In this document: in pieces, positions 52,766-61,506 of the stretch
How positions within the stretch are numbered: the stretch's first letter is position 1
Layout of the letters: each line of letters starts with the position of its first letter
Source: Aquipseudomonas alcaligenes
GTDB taxonomy: Bacteria; Pseudomonadota; Gammaproteobacteria; Pseudomonadales; Pseudomonadaceae
Direction of reading: 5' to 3'
Assembly: GCF_003205495.1 (NCBI RefSeq)
Contig: NZ_QJRX01000004.1
Span: 372,764-436,763, forward strand
DNA: 64,000 nucleotides
The notes under the pieces: generated by a model
What the model saw: the letters and a program-made list of their open reading frames with translations, nothing else
Database searches by the model: none
Told to the model about the DNA's origin: nothing
Position numbers and translations under genes: made by a program

Positions 52766-53602
52766 TCAGAGCAGCTCGATGCGGTCGTCGAGGATGCGGA
52801 TCAGGCCCTGCTTGAACAGCCCGCCGATGGCCTTCTTGAAGTTGCCCTTGCTCACGCCGAAGGCCTTGCTGATCGCTTCCGGAGAGCTCTTGTCGGACAG
52901 CGCCAGGCTGCCGCCGGCGTCGCGCAGGGCGGTGAGGATCTGCTCGGACAGCTCGTCGCGGGCCTGCTGGCCGACCGGCTGCAGGCTCAGGCTGATCTTG
53001 CCGTCGGCACGCAGCTCCTTGATGAAGCCCTTCTCCTGGGAACCGCCACGGAGGAACTTGAACACCTCGTTCTTGTGGATCAGGCCCCAGTGCTGGCCGT
53101 CGATGATGGCCTTGAAGCCCAGGTCGGTCTGCTCCACCACCAGCAGATCGACTGCCTGGCCGACCTGGTAGTTGGCCGGTGTCTTGTCCAGGTAGCGATC
53201 CAGGCGCGCGGTGGCGGTGATGCGGCGGGTGCGCGGGTCGAGGTAGGCGTGCACCACGCAGTAGTCGCCGACCTGCAGTGGGCGTTTCTCCTCGGAGTGC
53301 GGCATCAGCAGGTCCTTGGGCAGGCCCCAGTCGAAGAACAGGCCGACCCGGTTGATGTCCACCACCTTGAGGCTGGCGAAGCCGCCGACCTGCACCTTGG
53401 GCTTCTCGGTGGTGGCGATCAGACGGTCCTCGCTGTCCAGGTAGATGAACACGTTGAGCCAGTCGCCCACCTCACAGGGCTCGCCCTTGGGGATGTAGCG
53501 CTTGGGCAGGAGGATCTCGCCGTCGGCGCCGCCATCGAGGAAGAGGCCGAAGTCGGCCAGCTTGACCACCTGCAGAGAGTTGTAGCGCCCGATCAGAGCC
53601 AT
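52766..53602 (-). CDS. CvfB-like S1-domain RNA-binding protein
   Basis: Protein of 278 residues starting MALIGRYNSLQVVKLADFGL. It contains several S1-like OB folds (residues about 3-65, 70-130, 145-210) and a winged-helix C-terminus (SPEAISKAFGVSKGNFKKAI), the arrangement of CvfB. CvfB influences virulence-factor expression in Staphylococcus; the role in Pseudomonas is not settled. The start at 53602 gives the conserved N-terminus. Confidence 0.88.
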   Translation of the reverse strand: MALIGRYNSLQVVKLADFGLFLDGGADGEILLPKRYIPKGEPCEVGDWLNVFIYLDSEDRLIATTEKPKVQVGGFASLKVVDINRVGLFFDWGLPKDLLMPHSEEKRPLQVGDYCVVHAYLDPRTRRITATARLDRYLDKTPANYQVGQAVDLLVVEQTDLGFKAIIDGQHWGLIHKNEVFKFLRGGSQEKGFIKELRADGKISLSLQPVGQQARDELSEQILTALRDAGGSLALSDKSSPEAISKAFGVSKGNFKKAIGGLFKQGLIRILDDRIELL

Positions 53603-53771
53603 GTTCGTCACCCAATTCGAAGAGGCCGGCATTCTAGCATCGCGGCGGCCGGCGATAGGCGCCACTGGCGCCTAGCACGGTCATGTTTCAGAATCATGGC
53701 AGGCCGCAACTTCGGCCCTGCCCCCTTGTCTCATGGACACGGCCTCTCGCCGTTCCATTCCAGGAGTTTCC

Positions 53772-55973
53772 GTGCGCTCTTCCAGCCGCTGGCTGCCCTT
53801 TCCCGCCGCGTCGCTTCTCGCCCTCGGCCTGCTGTTCCTCCTGCTGCCCATCGCCAGCCGCTACTGGCTGGGCTGGTCGAGCTGGCCGGGCTATGTCTCC
53901 GACCTCGGCATCGGCGGCCTGCTCCTGCTGCTCTGCTATCGCCGCCCGCTGCTGGCGGCACCGCTGGCCGTGGCCTGGGCGCTGATGCTGCTGGGCAATG
54001 CCGAGCTGATCAACGCGGTCGGGCGCATGCCCGAGCCCAACGACCTCAAGTACCTGAGTGATCCGCAGTTCGTCAGCCAGTCCACCCAAGGCGGCGGTAT
54101 CCGCTATCCGCTGCTGGCGACGGCCCTGGCGCTCGCCGTGCTGCTCTGCCTGCTGCTAGGCCGCCGTAGCGGCCCGCGCATTTCCAGCTACGCCTATGCG
54201 CTACCCGCCGCCCTGTTGCTCGGCCATGCCACCCAGCAGTACCTGCAGCCGAGCGAGGACGACCAGTGGCAGCTGTTCAACCTGCCGCACAAGGTCATGG
54301 CCGAGGGTATCAGCCGTGCCCGCGTGGCCCTGGAGGACCACTGGTACGCCGATGAGTCGGGTCTGCCGCCGGACATCGACGGCTTGAGCAAGCTGGATCT
54401 GTCCGGCACGCCGCTGCTGCCGAACGGCGGCAAGGCGCGCAACCTGCTGATCATCACCCTGGAAGGCATCCCCGGCGCCTACATCGCCAGGAATCGCCAG
54501 CTGCTCGGCAGCAGCTACCAGGAAGACCTGATGCCGCGCCTGAGCCAGTGGGCCGAACGCGGCATGACCACGCCGGACTACGTGCTGCACAGCCACCAGA
54601 CCATCCGCGGTCTGTACGCCATGCTCTGCGGCGACTACAGCAAGCTGGACTCGGGCACGCCCAAGGGCGTGGAGCTGCTCAACAGCGAGACCCGCAACCT
54701 GCAGTGCCTGCCGCACCAGCTGCGCGCCATGGGCTTCCGCACCCACTTCCTGCAGGGCGCCGGGCTGCGCTTCATGGCCAAGGACCAGATCATGCCGCAC
54801 ATGGGCTTCGAACAGACCCACGGCCGCGACTGGTTCAAGAACAAGCCCTACCTGGAATTCCCCTGGGGCATGGACGACAAGGCCTACTTCGAGGGCGCGC
54901 TGAAGTACGTCAAGCAGCTGCGGCAGAACCAGCAACCGTGGATGCTCACCCTGCTCACGGTCGGCACCCACCAGCCCTATTCGGCACCCAAGGCCTATCT
55001 GGAGCGCTACCCCACCGCCAAGCAGGCCGCCATCGGCTACCTGGACGACGCGGTAGCCGACTTCCTCGACGGCCTGCAGAAACAGGGCGTGCTCGAAGAC
55101 ACCCTGGTGGTGATCACCTCCGACGAGTCCCACGGCCTGGAGAATGTGCGCCTGGCCTCGGCCTGGGGCTTCAACCTGATGCTGGCGCCGGAGGCGGACA
55201 AGCTGCCCAAGGTCAAGTCCGGGGTGTACGGCCACGTCGACCTGACCGCCTCGCTGCTCGACTACTTCGCCCTGCCGGTACCGGACAACATCGCCGGGCG
55301 TTCGCTGCTACGCGACTACGCCACGCCGCGCGAGATCATCTCCTACACCAACGGCCTGCTGCGCCAGCACGACGGCAAGGTGTTCACCGAGTGCAACTTC
55401 CAGCAGGTCTGCCGGCGCTACGCGAGCAGCGGCTTCATCGCCGACCGGGCCGAGTACCTGGGGCGCATCAGTGGCCGCCAGGCACGCCTGGTCAGCCAGC
55501 GCGCCGCCCTGCTCGACCAGTCGATCACCGGCGGACAGGTCGGCCAGCGCTACCAGTTCGCCAACCGCGAGCGCATCGAGCTCAAGCCCGAGTCGCGCGA
55601 CGACTGGGCGGACAACCTGATCGGCGCCCAGTACCTGGAGATGCCCAAGGGCACCCGCACCCGCGTGACCCTGAAGATCGAGGCCGTGCGCCTGGACCGC
55701 CAGGGTGCCAGCCTGCGCCTGCTGACCAAGGAGTTCGACCGCAACAACGCCCTGCCCATCCCCGAGCTGCCACCGCTCAAGCGTGGCGAGAGCGTCCAGC
55801 TGAGCTTCGACTTCGACAACCCGGAAACGCGCAAGGCATTCTCCTTCCACCTGCTCGGCGAAGGCCGTGGCGCCATCCGCATCAGCGACTTCAGCGTGGT
55901 CACCGAGCCGCTGCCACCGGAGCTGGTGGCGGCACAGGAGCCGGAGTCAGCCATGGAGGCGGCGGCGCACTGA
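53772..55973 (+). CDS. LTA synthase-like sulfatase-fold transferase
   Basis: Protein of 733 residues with about four N-terminal membrane helices and a large alkaline-phosphatase-type domain. Active-site elements are visible: LEGIPG (Glu231), the Thr nucleophile in HSHQTIRG (about 277), and SDESHG (Asp451, His454). Such enzymes transfer phosphoglycerol or phosphoethanolamine to lipids or glucans; which here is unknown. Start is GTG at 53772 because CAGGAG lies 5 bases before it; an ATG at 53733 is in frame but has no site. Confidence 0.85.
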   Translation: MRSSSRWLPFPAASLLALGLLFLLLPIASRYWLGWSSWPGYVSDLGIGGLLLLLCYRRPLLAAPLAVAWALMLLGNAELINAVGRMPEPNDLKYLSDPQFVSQSTQGGGIRYPLLATALALAVLLCLLLGRRSGPRISSYAYALPAALLLGHATQQYLQPSEDDQWQLFNLPHKVMAEGISRARVALEDHWYADESGLPPDIDGLSKLDLSGTPLLPNGGKARNLLIITLEGIPGAYIARNRQLLGSSYQEDLMPRLSQWAERGMTTPDYVLHSHQTIRGLYAMLCGDYSKLDSGTPKGVELLNSETRNLQCLPHQLRAMGFRTHFLQGAGLRFMAKDQIMPHMGFEQTHGRDWFKNKPYLEFPWGMDDKAYFEGALKYVKQLRQNQQPWMLTLLTVGTHQPYSAPKAYLERYPTAKQAAIGYLDDAVADFLDGLQKQGVLEDTLVVITSDESHGLENVRLASAWGFNLMLAPEADKLPKVKSGVYGHVDLTASLLDYFALPVPDNIAGRSLLRDYATPREIISYTNGLLRQHDGKVFTECNFQQVCRRYASSGFIADRAEYLGRISGRQARLVSQRAALLDQSITGGQVGQRYQFANRERIELKPESRDDWADNLIGAQYLEMPKGTRTRVTLKIEAVRLDRQGASLRLLTKEFDRNNALPIPELPPLKRGESVQLSFDFDNPETRKAFSFHLLGEGRGAIRISDFSVVTEPLPPELVAAQEPESAMEAAAH

Positions 55974-55985
55974 CGACCCACCCCG

Positions 55986-57113
55986 TCACTCCAACAGCCC
56001 CAGCCTGAGCAGCTTGCCGTCCGGCGCATCGGTCAGCAGATAGAGAAAACCGTCTGGCCCCAGGCGCACGTCGCGGATGCGCCAGCCCCTGCCCTGCAGC
56101 AAGCGCTCCTCGTGTACCACCTTGTCGCCGTCGAGCTGCAGGCGGATCAGCGCCTGGTCGGCCAGCGCACCGACGAACAGGCTTTGGCGCCAGGCCGGGA
56201 AGCGCTCGGCGTCGTAGAAGGCCATGCCGGACAGCGCCGGCGACTTCTCCCACACATGGTGCGGCGGCTCGGTGCCGGCCACGCGCTCGCCACGGGCCTC
56301 GGGAATCGGCAGGAAGCTGTAGTTGACGCCATGGGTGGCCAGCGGCCAGCCGTAGTTGCGGCCCTTCTTGGGAATATTGATCTCGTCGCCGCCGCGCGGG
56401 CCGTGCTCGTGCAGCCAGATCCGCCCGCTCAGGGGGTTGAGCGCCAGGCCCTGGGGATTGCGGTGGCCATAGGACCAGATCTCCGCACGCACGCCCGCGC
56501 GGCCGACGAAGGGATTGTCCGTCGGCACGCTGCCGTCCGGGTTCAGGCGCACCAGCTTGCCCTGCAGCTTGTCCAGGTCCTGGGCGGTGGCGCGCTGGTT
56601 GTTCTCGCCCAGGCTGACGAACAGGAAACCCTGGGAATCGAAAGCCAGGCGCGAGCCGAAGTGGATACCTTCGGAGAGCTTGGGCTGCTGGCGGAAGATC
56701 ACCTGAAAGCCCTCCAGCGCGCTCATGTCCTCCTTCAGCCGGCCGCGGCCGACCGCAGTACCGGCCTTGTCGCCAGACTCGTCCGCCTCGGCGTAGCTCA
56801 GGTAGACCAGGCGATCCGCGGCGAAGCTCGGCGACAGCGCCACGTCCAGCAGGCCACCCTGGCCGCGGGCGAACACCACTGGCACGCCAGCCAGTGCCGG
56901 GCCGAGGTTGCCCTGGCCATCCAGCCAGCGCAGACGCCCGGGGCGCTCGGTGATAAGGCTGCCCTGCCCGCCCGGCAGGAAGGCGAGAGCCCAGGGATGC
57001 TGCAGGCCGCCCACCACCTCGCTCAGCTGCAGCTCGCCCAGTTCGCTGCGCTCGGCCAGGGCCGGCGCCGCCAGCAGCGCGCTCGCCAGCAGACTTGCCA
57101 GTAACCGCTTCAT
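55986..57113 (-). CDS. PQQ-dependent sugar dehydrogenase-like protein
   Basis: Protein of 375 residues with a signal peptide (MKRLLASLLASALLAAPALA). The six-bladed GDH-type propeller motifs are seen: GLQHPWALAFLPGG, SLGENNQRATAQDLDKLQGK and EHGPRGGDEINIPKKGRNYG. Likely oxidises a sugar in the periplasm using PQQ or a similar cofactor; substrate uncertain. Start at 57113 is favoured because GGGAGG lies 6 bases before it, directly before the ATG at 57119. Confidence 0.9.
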   Translation of the reverse strand: MKRLLASLLASALLAAPALAERSELGELQLSEVVGGLQHPWALAFLPGGQGSLITERPGRLRWLDGQGNLGPALAGVPVVFARGQGGLLDVALSPSFAADRLVYLSYAEADESGDKAGTAVGRGRLKEDMSALEGFQVIFRQQPKLSEGIHFGSRLAFDSQGFLFVSLGENNQRATAQDLDKLQGKLVRLNPDGSVPTDNPFVGRAGVRAEIWSYGHRNPQGLALNPLSGRIWLHEHGPRGGDEINIPKKGRNYGWPLATHGVNYSFLPIPEARGERVAGTEPPHHVWEKSPALSGMAFYDAERFPAWRQSLFVGALADQALIRLQLDGDKVVHEERLLQGRGWRIRDVRLGPDGFLYLLTDAPDGKLLRLGLLE

Positions 57114-57210
57114 CTTCATCCTCCCGTTCGACCGATACCTTGTAGCCCAATCCCGGCGCTCCTCCCAGGCCGGGTACAATGCCGTTCATTTCCTTTTGTG
57201 ACCCACCGCC

Positions 57211-57933
57211 ATGACCGAAGCCGAACGCCTGTCCAAACGCCTGATCCAGCTCACCTCCTGTTCGCGGCGCGAGGCCGAGCTGTATATCGAGGGAGGCTGG
57301 GTGACGGTGGACGGCCGGGTGGTCGAGGAACCCCAGCACCCGGTGACCAGCGAACAGGTGGTGCTGCTGCCCGGCGCCAAGGCCGAAACCCAGCCGCCGG
57401 TCACCCTGCTGCTGCACAAGCCGGTCGGCCTGGGCTGTGGCCTGGGCGCCAACTCCGCCCAGCAGCTGCTCAGCCACGCCTATCACTGGGCCGAAGACCC
57501 CAGCGGCATCCGCCCGCTGCAGCGCCACCTGCGCCGCCTGGAGCTGCTCACCCCGCTGGAGACCGACGCCAGCGGTCTGCTGGTATTCAGCCAGAGCCAT
57601 GCGGTGCAGCGCCTGTTCAAGGAAAAAGGCGCGGAGCTGGAACAGGAATACCTGGTGGACGTGGCCGGGAGCTTGGACGAAAAGGGCCTCAAGCGCCTGA
57701 GCTTCGGCTTCAGCTACAAGGGCACCACCCTGCCGCCGTGCAAGGTCAGCTGGCAGAGCGAAACGCGCCTGCGCTTTGCCATCAAGGCGGTGCAACCGGG
57801 ACAGCTGCGCTACATGTGCGAGCACGTCGGCCTGCAGGTGCTGGGCATCCGCCGCCTGCGCTTCGGCCGCAGTGGCCTGGCCAAGCTACCGGTCGGCCAG
57901 TGGCGCTACCTGGGGCTCAACGAGAAGTTCTAA
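57211..57933 (+). CDS. RsuA/RluB-type pseudouridine synthase homologue with altered catalytic site
   Basis: Protein of 240 residues with an S4 RNA-binding domain (LTSCSRREAELYIEGGWVTV) and a pseudouridine synthase-like core. The catalytic motif of this family is G-R-L-D-x-x-(T/S)-(E/S)-G-L-L; here the corresponding segment reads LTPLETDASGLL, so Glu stands at the catalytic Asp position. The rest (LLLHKPVGLG, RRLRFGRSGLAKLPVGQWR) follows the family. It may be inactive and only bind RNA, or be a divergent enzyme. Confidence 0.82.
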   Translation: MTEAERLSKRLIQLTSCSRREAELYIEGGWVTVDGRVVEEPQHPVTSEQVVLLPGAKAETQPPVTLLLHKPVGLGCGLGANSAQQLLSHAYHWAEDPSGIRPLQRHLRRLELLTPLETDASGLLVFSQSHAVQRLFKEKGAELEQEYLVDVAGSLDEKGLKRLSFGFSYKGTTLPPCKVSWQSETRLRFAIKAVQPGQLRYMCEHVGLQVLGIRRLRFGRSGLAKLPVGQWRYLGLNEKF

Positions 57934-57978
57934 AGGCCTGGCCGAGCCTGACAGGCGAGCGCAGCGACCCGGCCCGGC

Positions 57979-58704
57979 TCAGTAATCGGCGTAGCGCCGC
58001 TCGATCTCGAGGTACTCGCCGCTGGCGCGGATGGCTTCGAGGCCTCGGTCGAAACGCTCACGTTGGATCGGCAGGCGGAAGCCGACGCTGTAGGGCGTGG
58101 GCGGAAACAGCAGGTACAGGGTCAGCGGCTGGCGCGTGTCGACCTGCTCCGCCACCTCGCGGTTGAAGTAGCGCAGGATGCGCGGATCGCCAATCACCAC
58201 ATCGACCCGCCCGCTGTAGAGCAGGCGGTTGCGGTTGATCTGCTGGGCCTCCTCGCGATAGCGCGGATTGGCGTCGGCCATGGCCTGGAACTCCGGCCCG
58301 AGCAGGTAGCGTGCGCGCTGGAAACTGCTGATGGAATAGCGTCCCAGCTCGGCTATGGTGGAGATGCGGTAGCCACGCGCGGCCAGGGCCACCGCCGCAT
58401 TGTGGTAATGGATGTAGGTGGCCGAGTAGTGCGCCACGATGCCGCTATGCCGGTTGGTGGTGGCGATGCCATCCAACTCGCCGCGACGCAGCGCCAGGTG
58501 CAGGCGCTCCATGGGCGCGTAGTGCACCTCCAGGTCGTAACCGGCGGCGCGCACGGCGGCAGCCACGATGTCGTACTCCAGCCCGCGGTGTTCGCCCTCG
58601 AAGACATAAGGCGGCTTGTGCGTACCGAAGCCGATGCGCAGCGATTCCGCGCAGGCGACCGGCGCCAGTAGCAGGACCAGCCACAGCCAGGCGCGTGAAG
58701 ACAT
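57979..58704 (-). CDS. Family-3 periplasmic solute-binding protein
   Basis: Protein of 241 residues with a signal peptide (LWLVLLLAPVACA) and the type-3 binding fold (SLRIGFGTHKPPYVFEGEHR, YDIVAAAVRAAGYD, VDVVIGDPRILRYFN). Similar in type to the decayed gene at 51779. No transporter genes are adjacent, so it may serve a distant transporter or act as a sensor partner. Start at 58704 has AGGGGGA upstream. Confidence 0.85.
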   Translation of the reverse strand: MSSRAWLWLVLLLAPVACAESLRIGFGTHKPPYVFEGEHRGLEYDIVAAAVRAAGYDLEVHYAPMERLHLALRRGELDGIATTNRHSGIVAHYSATYIHYHNAAVALAARGYRISTIAELGRYSISSFQRARYLLGPEFQAMADANPRYREEAQQINRNRLLYSGRVDVVIGDPRILRYFNREVAEQVDTRQPLTLYLLFPPTPYSVGFRLPIQRERFDRGLEAIRASGEYLEIERRYADY

Positions 58705-58852
58705 GCAGTTCCCCCTGAATACTGTGCCAAGGATAGGCCGGCTGCCACCTCCAGCGCCATCACCCACCTGTATGCCGCAGGATTCATCCGCAGGCGCCCC
58801 CCAGCGGCTAGACTCAGCGCTTTGACAGCCCCTTGGCCCAAGGAGAAACGCC

Positions 58853-59830
58853 ATGCTCAAAGCCGAATACCAACACCGCGGCAAGGTCCCGCAGGACGTC
58901 ATCGAAGCGGTCAAGCTGGAGCTGCCGCCACTGGCCGCCGGCCAGGCACTGGTCAAGGTGCTGGCCGCGCCGATCAACCCGTCCGACGTGCTCACCCTGA
59001 CTGGCGAGTACGGCATGCTGCCGCCGCTGCCGGCCATCGGCGGCAACGAGGGGGTCGGCCGCGTCGAACAGCTGGGCGAAGGCGTCAAGCACCTCAAGGT
59101 CGGCCAGACCGTTCTGCTGCCGGTCGGCTGCGGCACCTGGGTGACTCACCTCAACGCCCCCGCCGACAAGCTGATTCCGCTGCCGGATGCCGACCCGCAG
59201 CAGCTGGCGATGATGACCATCAACCCGCCGACTGCCTCGCTGCTGCTCAGCCAGTTCGTCGACCTGCAGCCCGGTGACTGGGTGATCCAGAACGCCGCCA
59301 ACTCCGGTGTCGGTGGCTACCTGATCCAACTGGCCAAGCTGCGTGGCTTCAAGACCATCAACGTGGTGCGCCGCGAGTCGGCGGTGGCCGGGGTCAAGGC
59401 CGAGGGCGGCGACGTGGTGCTGGTGGACGGCCCCGACCTGCACAAGCGCGTGCGCGAGGCCACTGGCGGCGCCAAGCTGATGCTCGGCATCGACGCCATC
59501 GGCGGTCCGGCCACCGACCACATCGCAGCCTGCCTCAGCGAGGGCGGCACCCTGGTCAACTACGGCCTGATGAGTGGCCAGCCGTGCCAGGTATCGGCCG
59601 CCTCCTTCGTGTTCCGCGACGTGACCCTGCGCGGCTTCTGGCTGGCCAAGTGGTTCCAGAAGGCCACCCAGGCCGAGCAGATGAAGGTGTTCGGCGAGCT
59701 GACCCAGCTGATCGCCAGCGGCAAGCTCAAGGCGCGCATTGCCGCCACCTACAGCGTGGCGCAGATCAAGGAAGCAGTGGCCGCGGCCGCCAGCGGCGAG
59801 CGCGACGGCAAGATCCTGATCGTGCCCTGA
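58853..59830 (+). CDS. Zinc-free medium-chain dehydrogenase/reductase (MECR/quinone reductase-like)
   Basis: Protein of 325 residues: GroES-like domain (APINPSDVLTLTGEYGMLPP) and Rossmann domain (QNAANSGVGGYLIQLAK). The absence of zinc ligands and the NPPTASLLL segment resemble 2-enoyl thioester reductases and quinone reductases. Substrate unknown. Ends in a strong terminator. Confidence 0.85.
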   Translation: MLKAEYQHRGKVPQDVIEAVKLELPPLAAGQALVKVLAAPINPSDVLTLTGEYGMLPPLPAIGGNEGVGRVEQLGEGVKHLKVGQTVLLPVGCGTWVTHLNAPADKLIPLPDADPQQLAMMTINPPTASLLLSQFVDLQPGDWVIQNAANSGVGGYLIQLAKLRGFKTINVVRRESAVAGVKAEGGDVVLVDGPDLHKRVREATGGAKLMLGIDAIGGPATDHIAACLSEGGTLVNYGLMSGQPCQVSAASFVFRDVTLRGFWLAKWFQKATQAEQMKVFGELTQLIASGKLKARIAATYSVAQIKEAVAAAASGERDGKILIVP

Positions 59831-59850
59831 TCGGTTCGCGCCAAAAGAAA

Positions 59851-59872
59851 AAGGGGGCCTTCTGGCCCCCTT
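59851..59872 (+). terminator. Terminator after the medium-chain reductase gene
   Basis: Stem AAGGGGGCC/GGCCCCCTT with loop TTCT, preceded by AAAAGAAA and followed by CTCGTTTC. Fits termination of the plus-strand gene; the A-run could also serve the minus strand. Confidence 0.75.
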
Positions 59873-59896
59873 CTCGTTTCACCGCTGACCTATATG

Positions 59897-59992
59897 CTCC
59901 CCTCTCCCACCTGTGGGAGAGGGGCTGGGGGAGAGGGAAAACCAGCCACGCCCTCTCCCCAACCCTCTCCCGTAAACGGGAGAGGGGGCAAC
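59897..59992. repeat. Extragenic palindromic repeat, copy 2
   Basis: Two hairpins: CCCCTCTCCCAC with GTGGGAGAGGGG, and CCCTCTCCCGT with ACGGGAGAGGG. Read on the minus strand, the first 42 bases are identical to 35882-35923, so this is the same element in reverse orientation. It ends 4 bases before the helicase stop codon. Confidence 0.85.
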
Positions 59993-59996
59993 ATCC

Positions 59997-61331
59997 TCAC
60001 TCCGCCGCCGGCTTCTTGCGCTTGAGCGGGGCCATGCCGTCCTGGCTGACCAGGGGCGCCGCCTTGGGCGCGTTGGCGCGGCGCTTGGGTGCTGTCTTGC
60101 TGGCCGATTTCTTAGCCCCGTCCTTCTTGTCGGCCTTTTTCTTCTTCACGCCGACCGCCTTGCCGGACGCCTTGACGTTCTTCGGCCCCTGGTAGCTGCC
60201 CTTGAGCTCCTTGATCACGCGGCGCTCGAAGCGCTGCTTGAGGTAGCGCTCGATGCTCGACATCAGGTTCCAGTCGTTGTGGCAGATCAGCGAAATCGCC
60301 AGGCCGCTGGCGCCGGCGCGGCCGGTACGACCGATGCGGTGCACGTACTCGTCGCCGGAGCGCGGCATGTCGAAGTTGATCACCAGGTCGAGGTCTTCGA
60401 TGTCCAAGCCGCGCGCCGCCACGTCGGTGGCCACCAGCACCTTGCTGCCGCCCTGGCGGAAGCGGTCGATGGCCAGCTTGCGGTCCTTCTGGTCCTTCTC
60501 GCCATGCAGCACGAAGGCCTTGTAGTCCAGGGCCACCAGATGACCGTAGAGACGGTCGACCTGGGCGCGGGTGTTGCAGAAGATCATCGCCTTGCGGTGC
60601 GGCTCGTTGGACAGCAGCCACTGCACCAGGCGCTCCTTGTGCGTCGCATCGTCGGCCGTGATGATCTGCTGGACGGTGGTCGCGCTGAGCTGGTCGACGC
60701 TGTTGAGCTTCAGGTGCAGCGGCTCGCGCAGCACCTTGGCGATCATCTCGCGCAGCACCTTGCCGCCGCCGGTGGCGGAGAACAGCAGGGTCTGCTGGCG
60801 GTTGGCGCACTCCTGGGTGATGCGCTCGATGTCCTCGGCGAAGCCCAGGTCGAGCATGCGGTCGGCCTCGTCCAGCACCAGCACCTCGACACCATTGAGC
60901 TTGAGGCTGCCGGCGTTGAGGTGCTCCATCAGCCGGCCGGGGGTGGCGATCAGCAGGTCGGGCTGCTTGCGCAGCAGCGCCGCCTGCTCCTTGAAGTCCT
61001 CGCCGCCGGTGACCAGGCCGCTCTTGATGAAGGTGTACTGGGAGAAGCGCTCCACTTCCTTGAGGATCTGCTGGGCCAGCTCGCGGGTCGGCAGCAGGAT
61101 CAGCGAGCGCACGTCGGTGCGCTGTTTCGCGTTGGCGTCGCCGAGCAGACGGTTGAGCAGCGGCAGCAGAAAGGCCGCGGTCTTGCCACTGCCGGTCTGC
61201 GCCGTCACCCGCAGGTCGCGCCCCTCCAGCGCCGGCGGAATGGCCGCCAGCTGCACCGGCGTCGGCTCGGTGAAGTTCAGCTCGGCGACGGCCTTGAGCA
61301 GGCGTTCATGCAGGGCGAATTGGGAGAACAC
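59997..61331 (-). CDS. DEAD-box RNA helicase
   Basis: Protein of 444 residues with all helicase motifs: Q-motif (FTEPTPVQLAAIP), AQTGSGKT at 44-51, PTRELAQQ, TPGRLM, VLDEADRMLDLGF, SAT, ATDVAARGLDIEDLDLVINFD and HRIGRTGRAG. A basic lysine-rich tail (about 390-444) may bind RNA. Resembles SrmB/RhlE-type helicases; the exact member is not assigned. Divergent from yhhQ. Confidence 0.92.
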   Translation of the reverse strand: MFSQFALHERLLKAVAELNFTEPTPVQLAAIPPALEGRDLRVTAQTGSGKTAAFLLPLLNRLLGDANAKQRTDVRSLILLPTRELAQQILKEVERFSQYTFIKSGLVTGGEDFKEQAALLRKQPDLLIATPGRLMEHLNAGSLKLNGVEVLVLDEADRMLDLGFAEDIERITQECANRQQTLLFSATGGGKVLREMIAKVLREPLHLKLNSVDQLSATTVQQIITADDATHKERLVQWLLSNEPHRKAMIFCNTRAQVDRLYGHLVALDYKAFVLHGEKDQKDRKLAIDRFRQGGSKVLVATDVAARGLDIEDLDLVINFDMPRSGDEYVHRIGRTGRAGASGLAISLICHNDWNLMSSIERYLKQRFERRVIKELKGSYQGPKNVKASGKAVGVKKKKADKKDGAKKSASKTAPKRRANAPKAAPLVSQDGMAPLKRKKPAAE

Positions 61332-61413
61332 AGGGGCTTACCTCGGGACAAAAATCGGAAACAGCTGCATAGGTTAACGGTTGTCGGGGCAAAAGGCCGC
61401 ATCTGATCGAATT

Positions 61414-61442
61414 TTGTACAAATCCGTCCGAACGGATAGAAT
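61414..61442 (+). promoter_or_regulatory. Candidate sigma-70 promoter of the yhhQ transcript
   Basis: TTGTAC (61414) and TAGAAT (61437) are separated by 17 bases. The -10 matches TATAAT at 5 of 6, the -35 only in TTG. The predicted RNA would start about 20 bases before the riboswitch. Confidence 0.5.
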
Positions 61443-61468
61443 GCGCGCCGCCTGCCATCCCGGCCGGC

Positions 61469-61499
61469 ATGGGTTCCCTAACCCCATCCCCAAAAAGGT
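61469..61499 (+). ncRNA. preQ1-I riboswitch upstream of yhhQ
   Basis: Stem ATGGG/CCCAT (61469-61473 with 61483-61487) encloses the loop TTCCCTAAC; an A-rich tail (61492-61496) leads to AGG at 61496-61498, which can pair with CCT in the loop to make the H-type pseudoknot. The layout, including TAACCCCA, resembles the known Thermoanaerobacter preQ1-I aptamer. The AGG also overlaps the likely ribosome site of yhhQ, so ligand binding should hide it and lower translation of the transporter. Confidence 0.8.
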
Positions 61500-61506
61500 A
61501 GCCTCC

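Noticed and set aside
52619..54061. 480-residue plus-strand frame spanning the CvfB-like gene and the start of the next gene
   Set aside because: Runs antisense through a well-conserved gene and shows low-complexity, His/Leu/Gly-rich translation.
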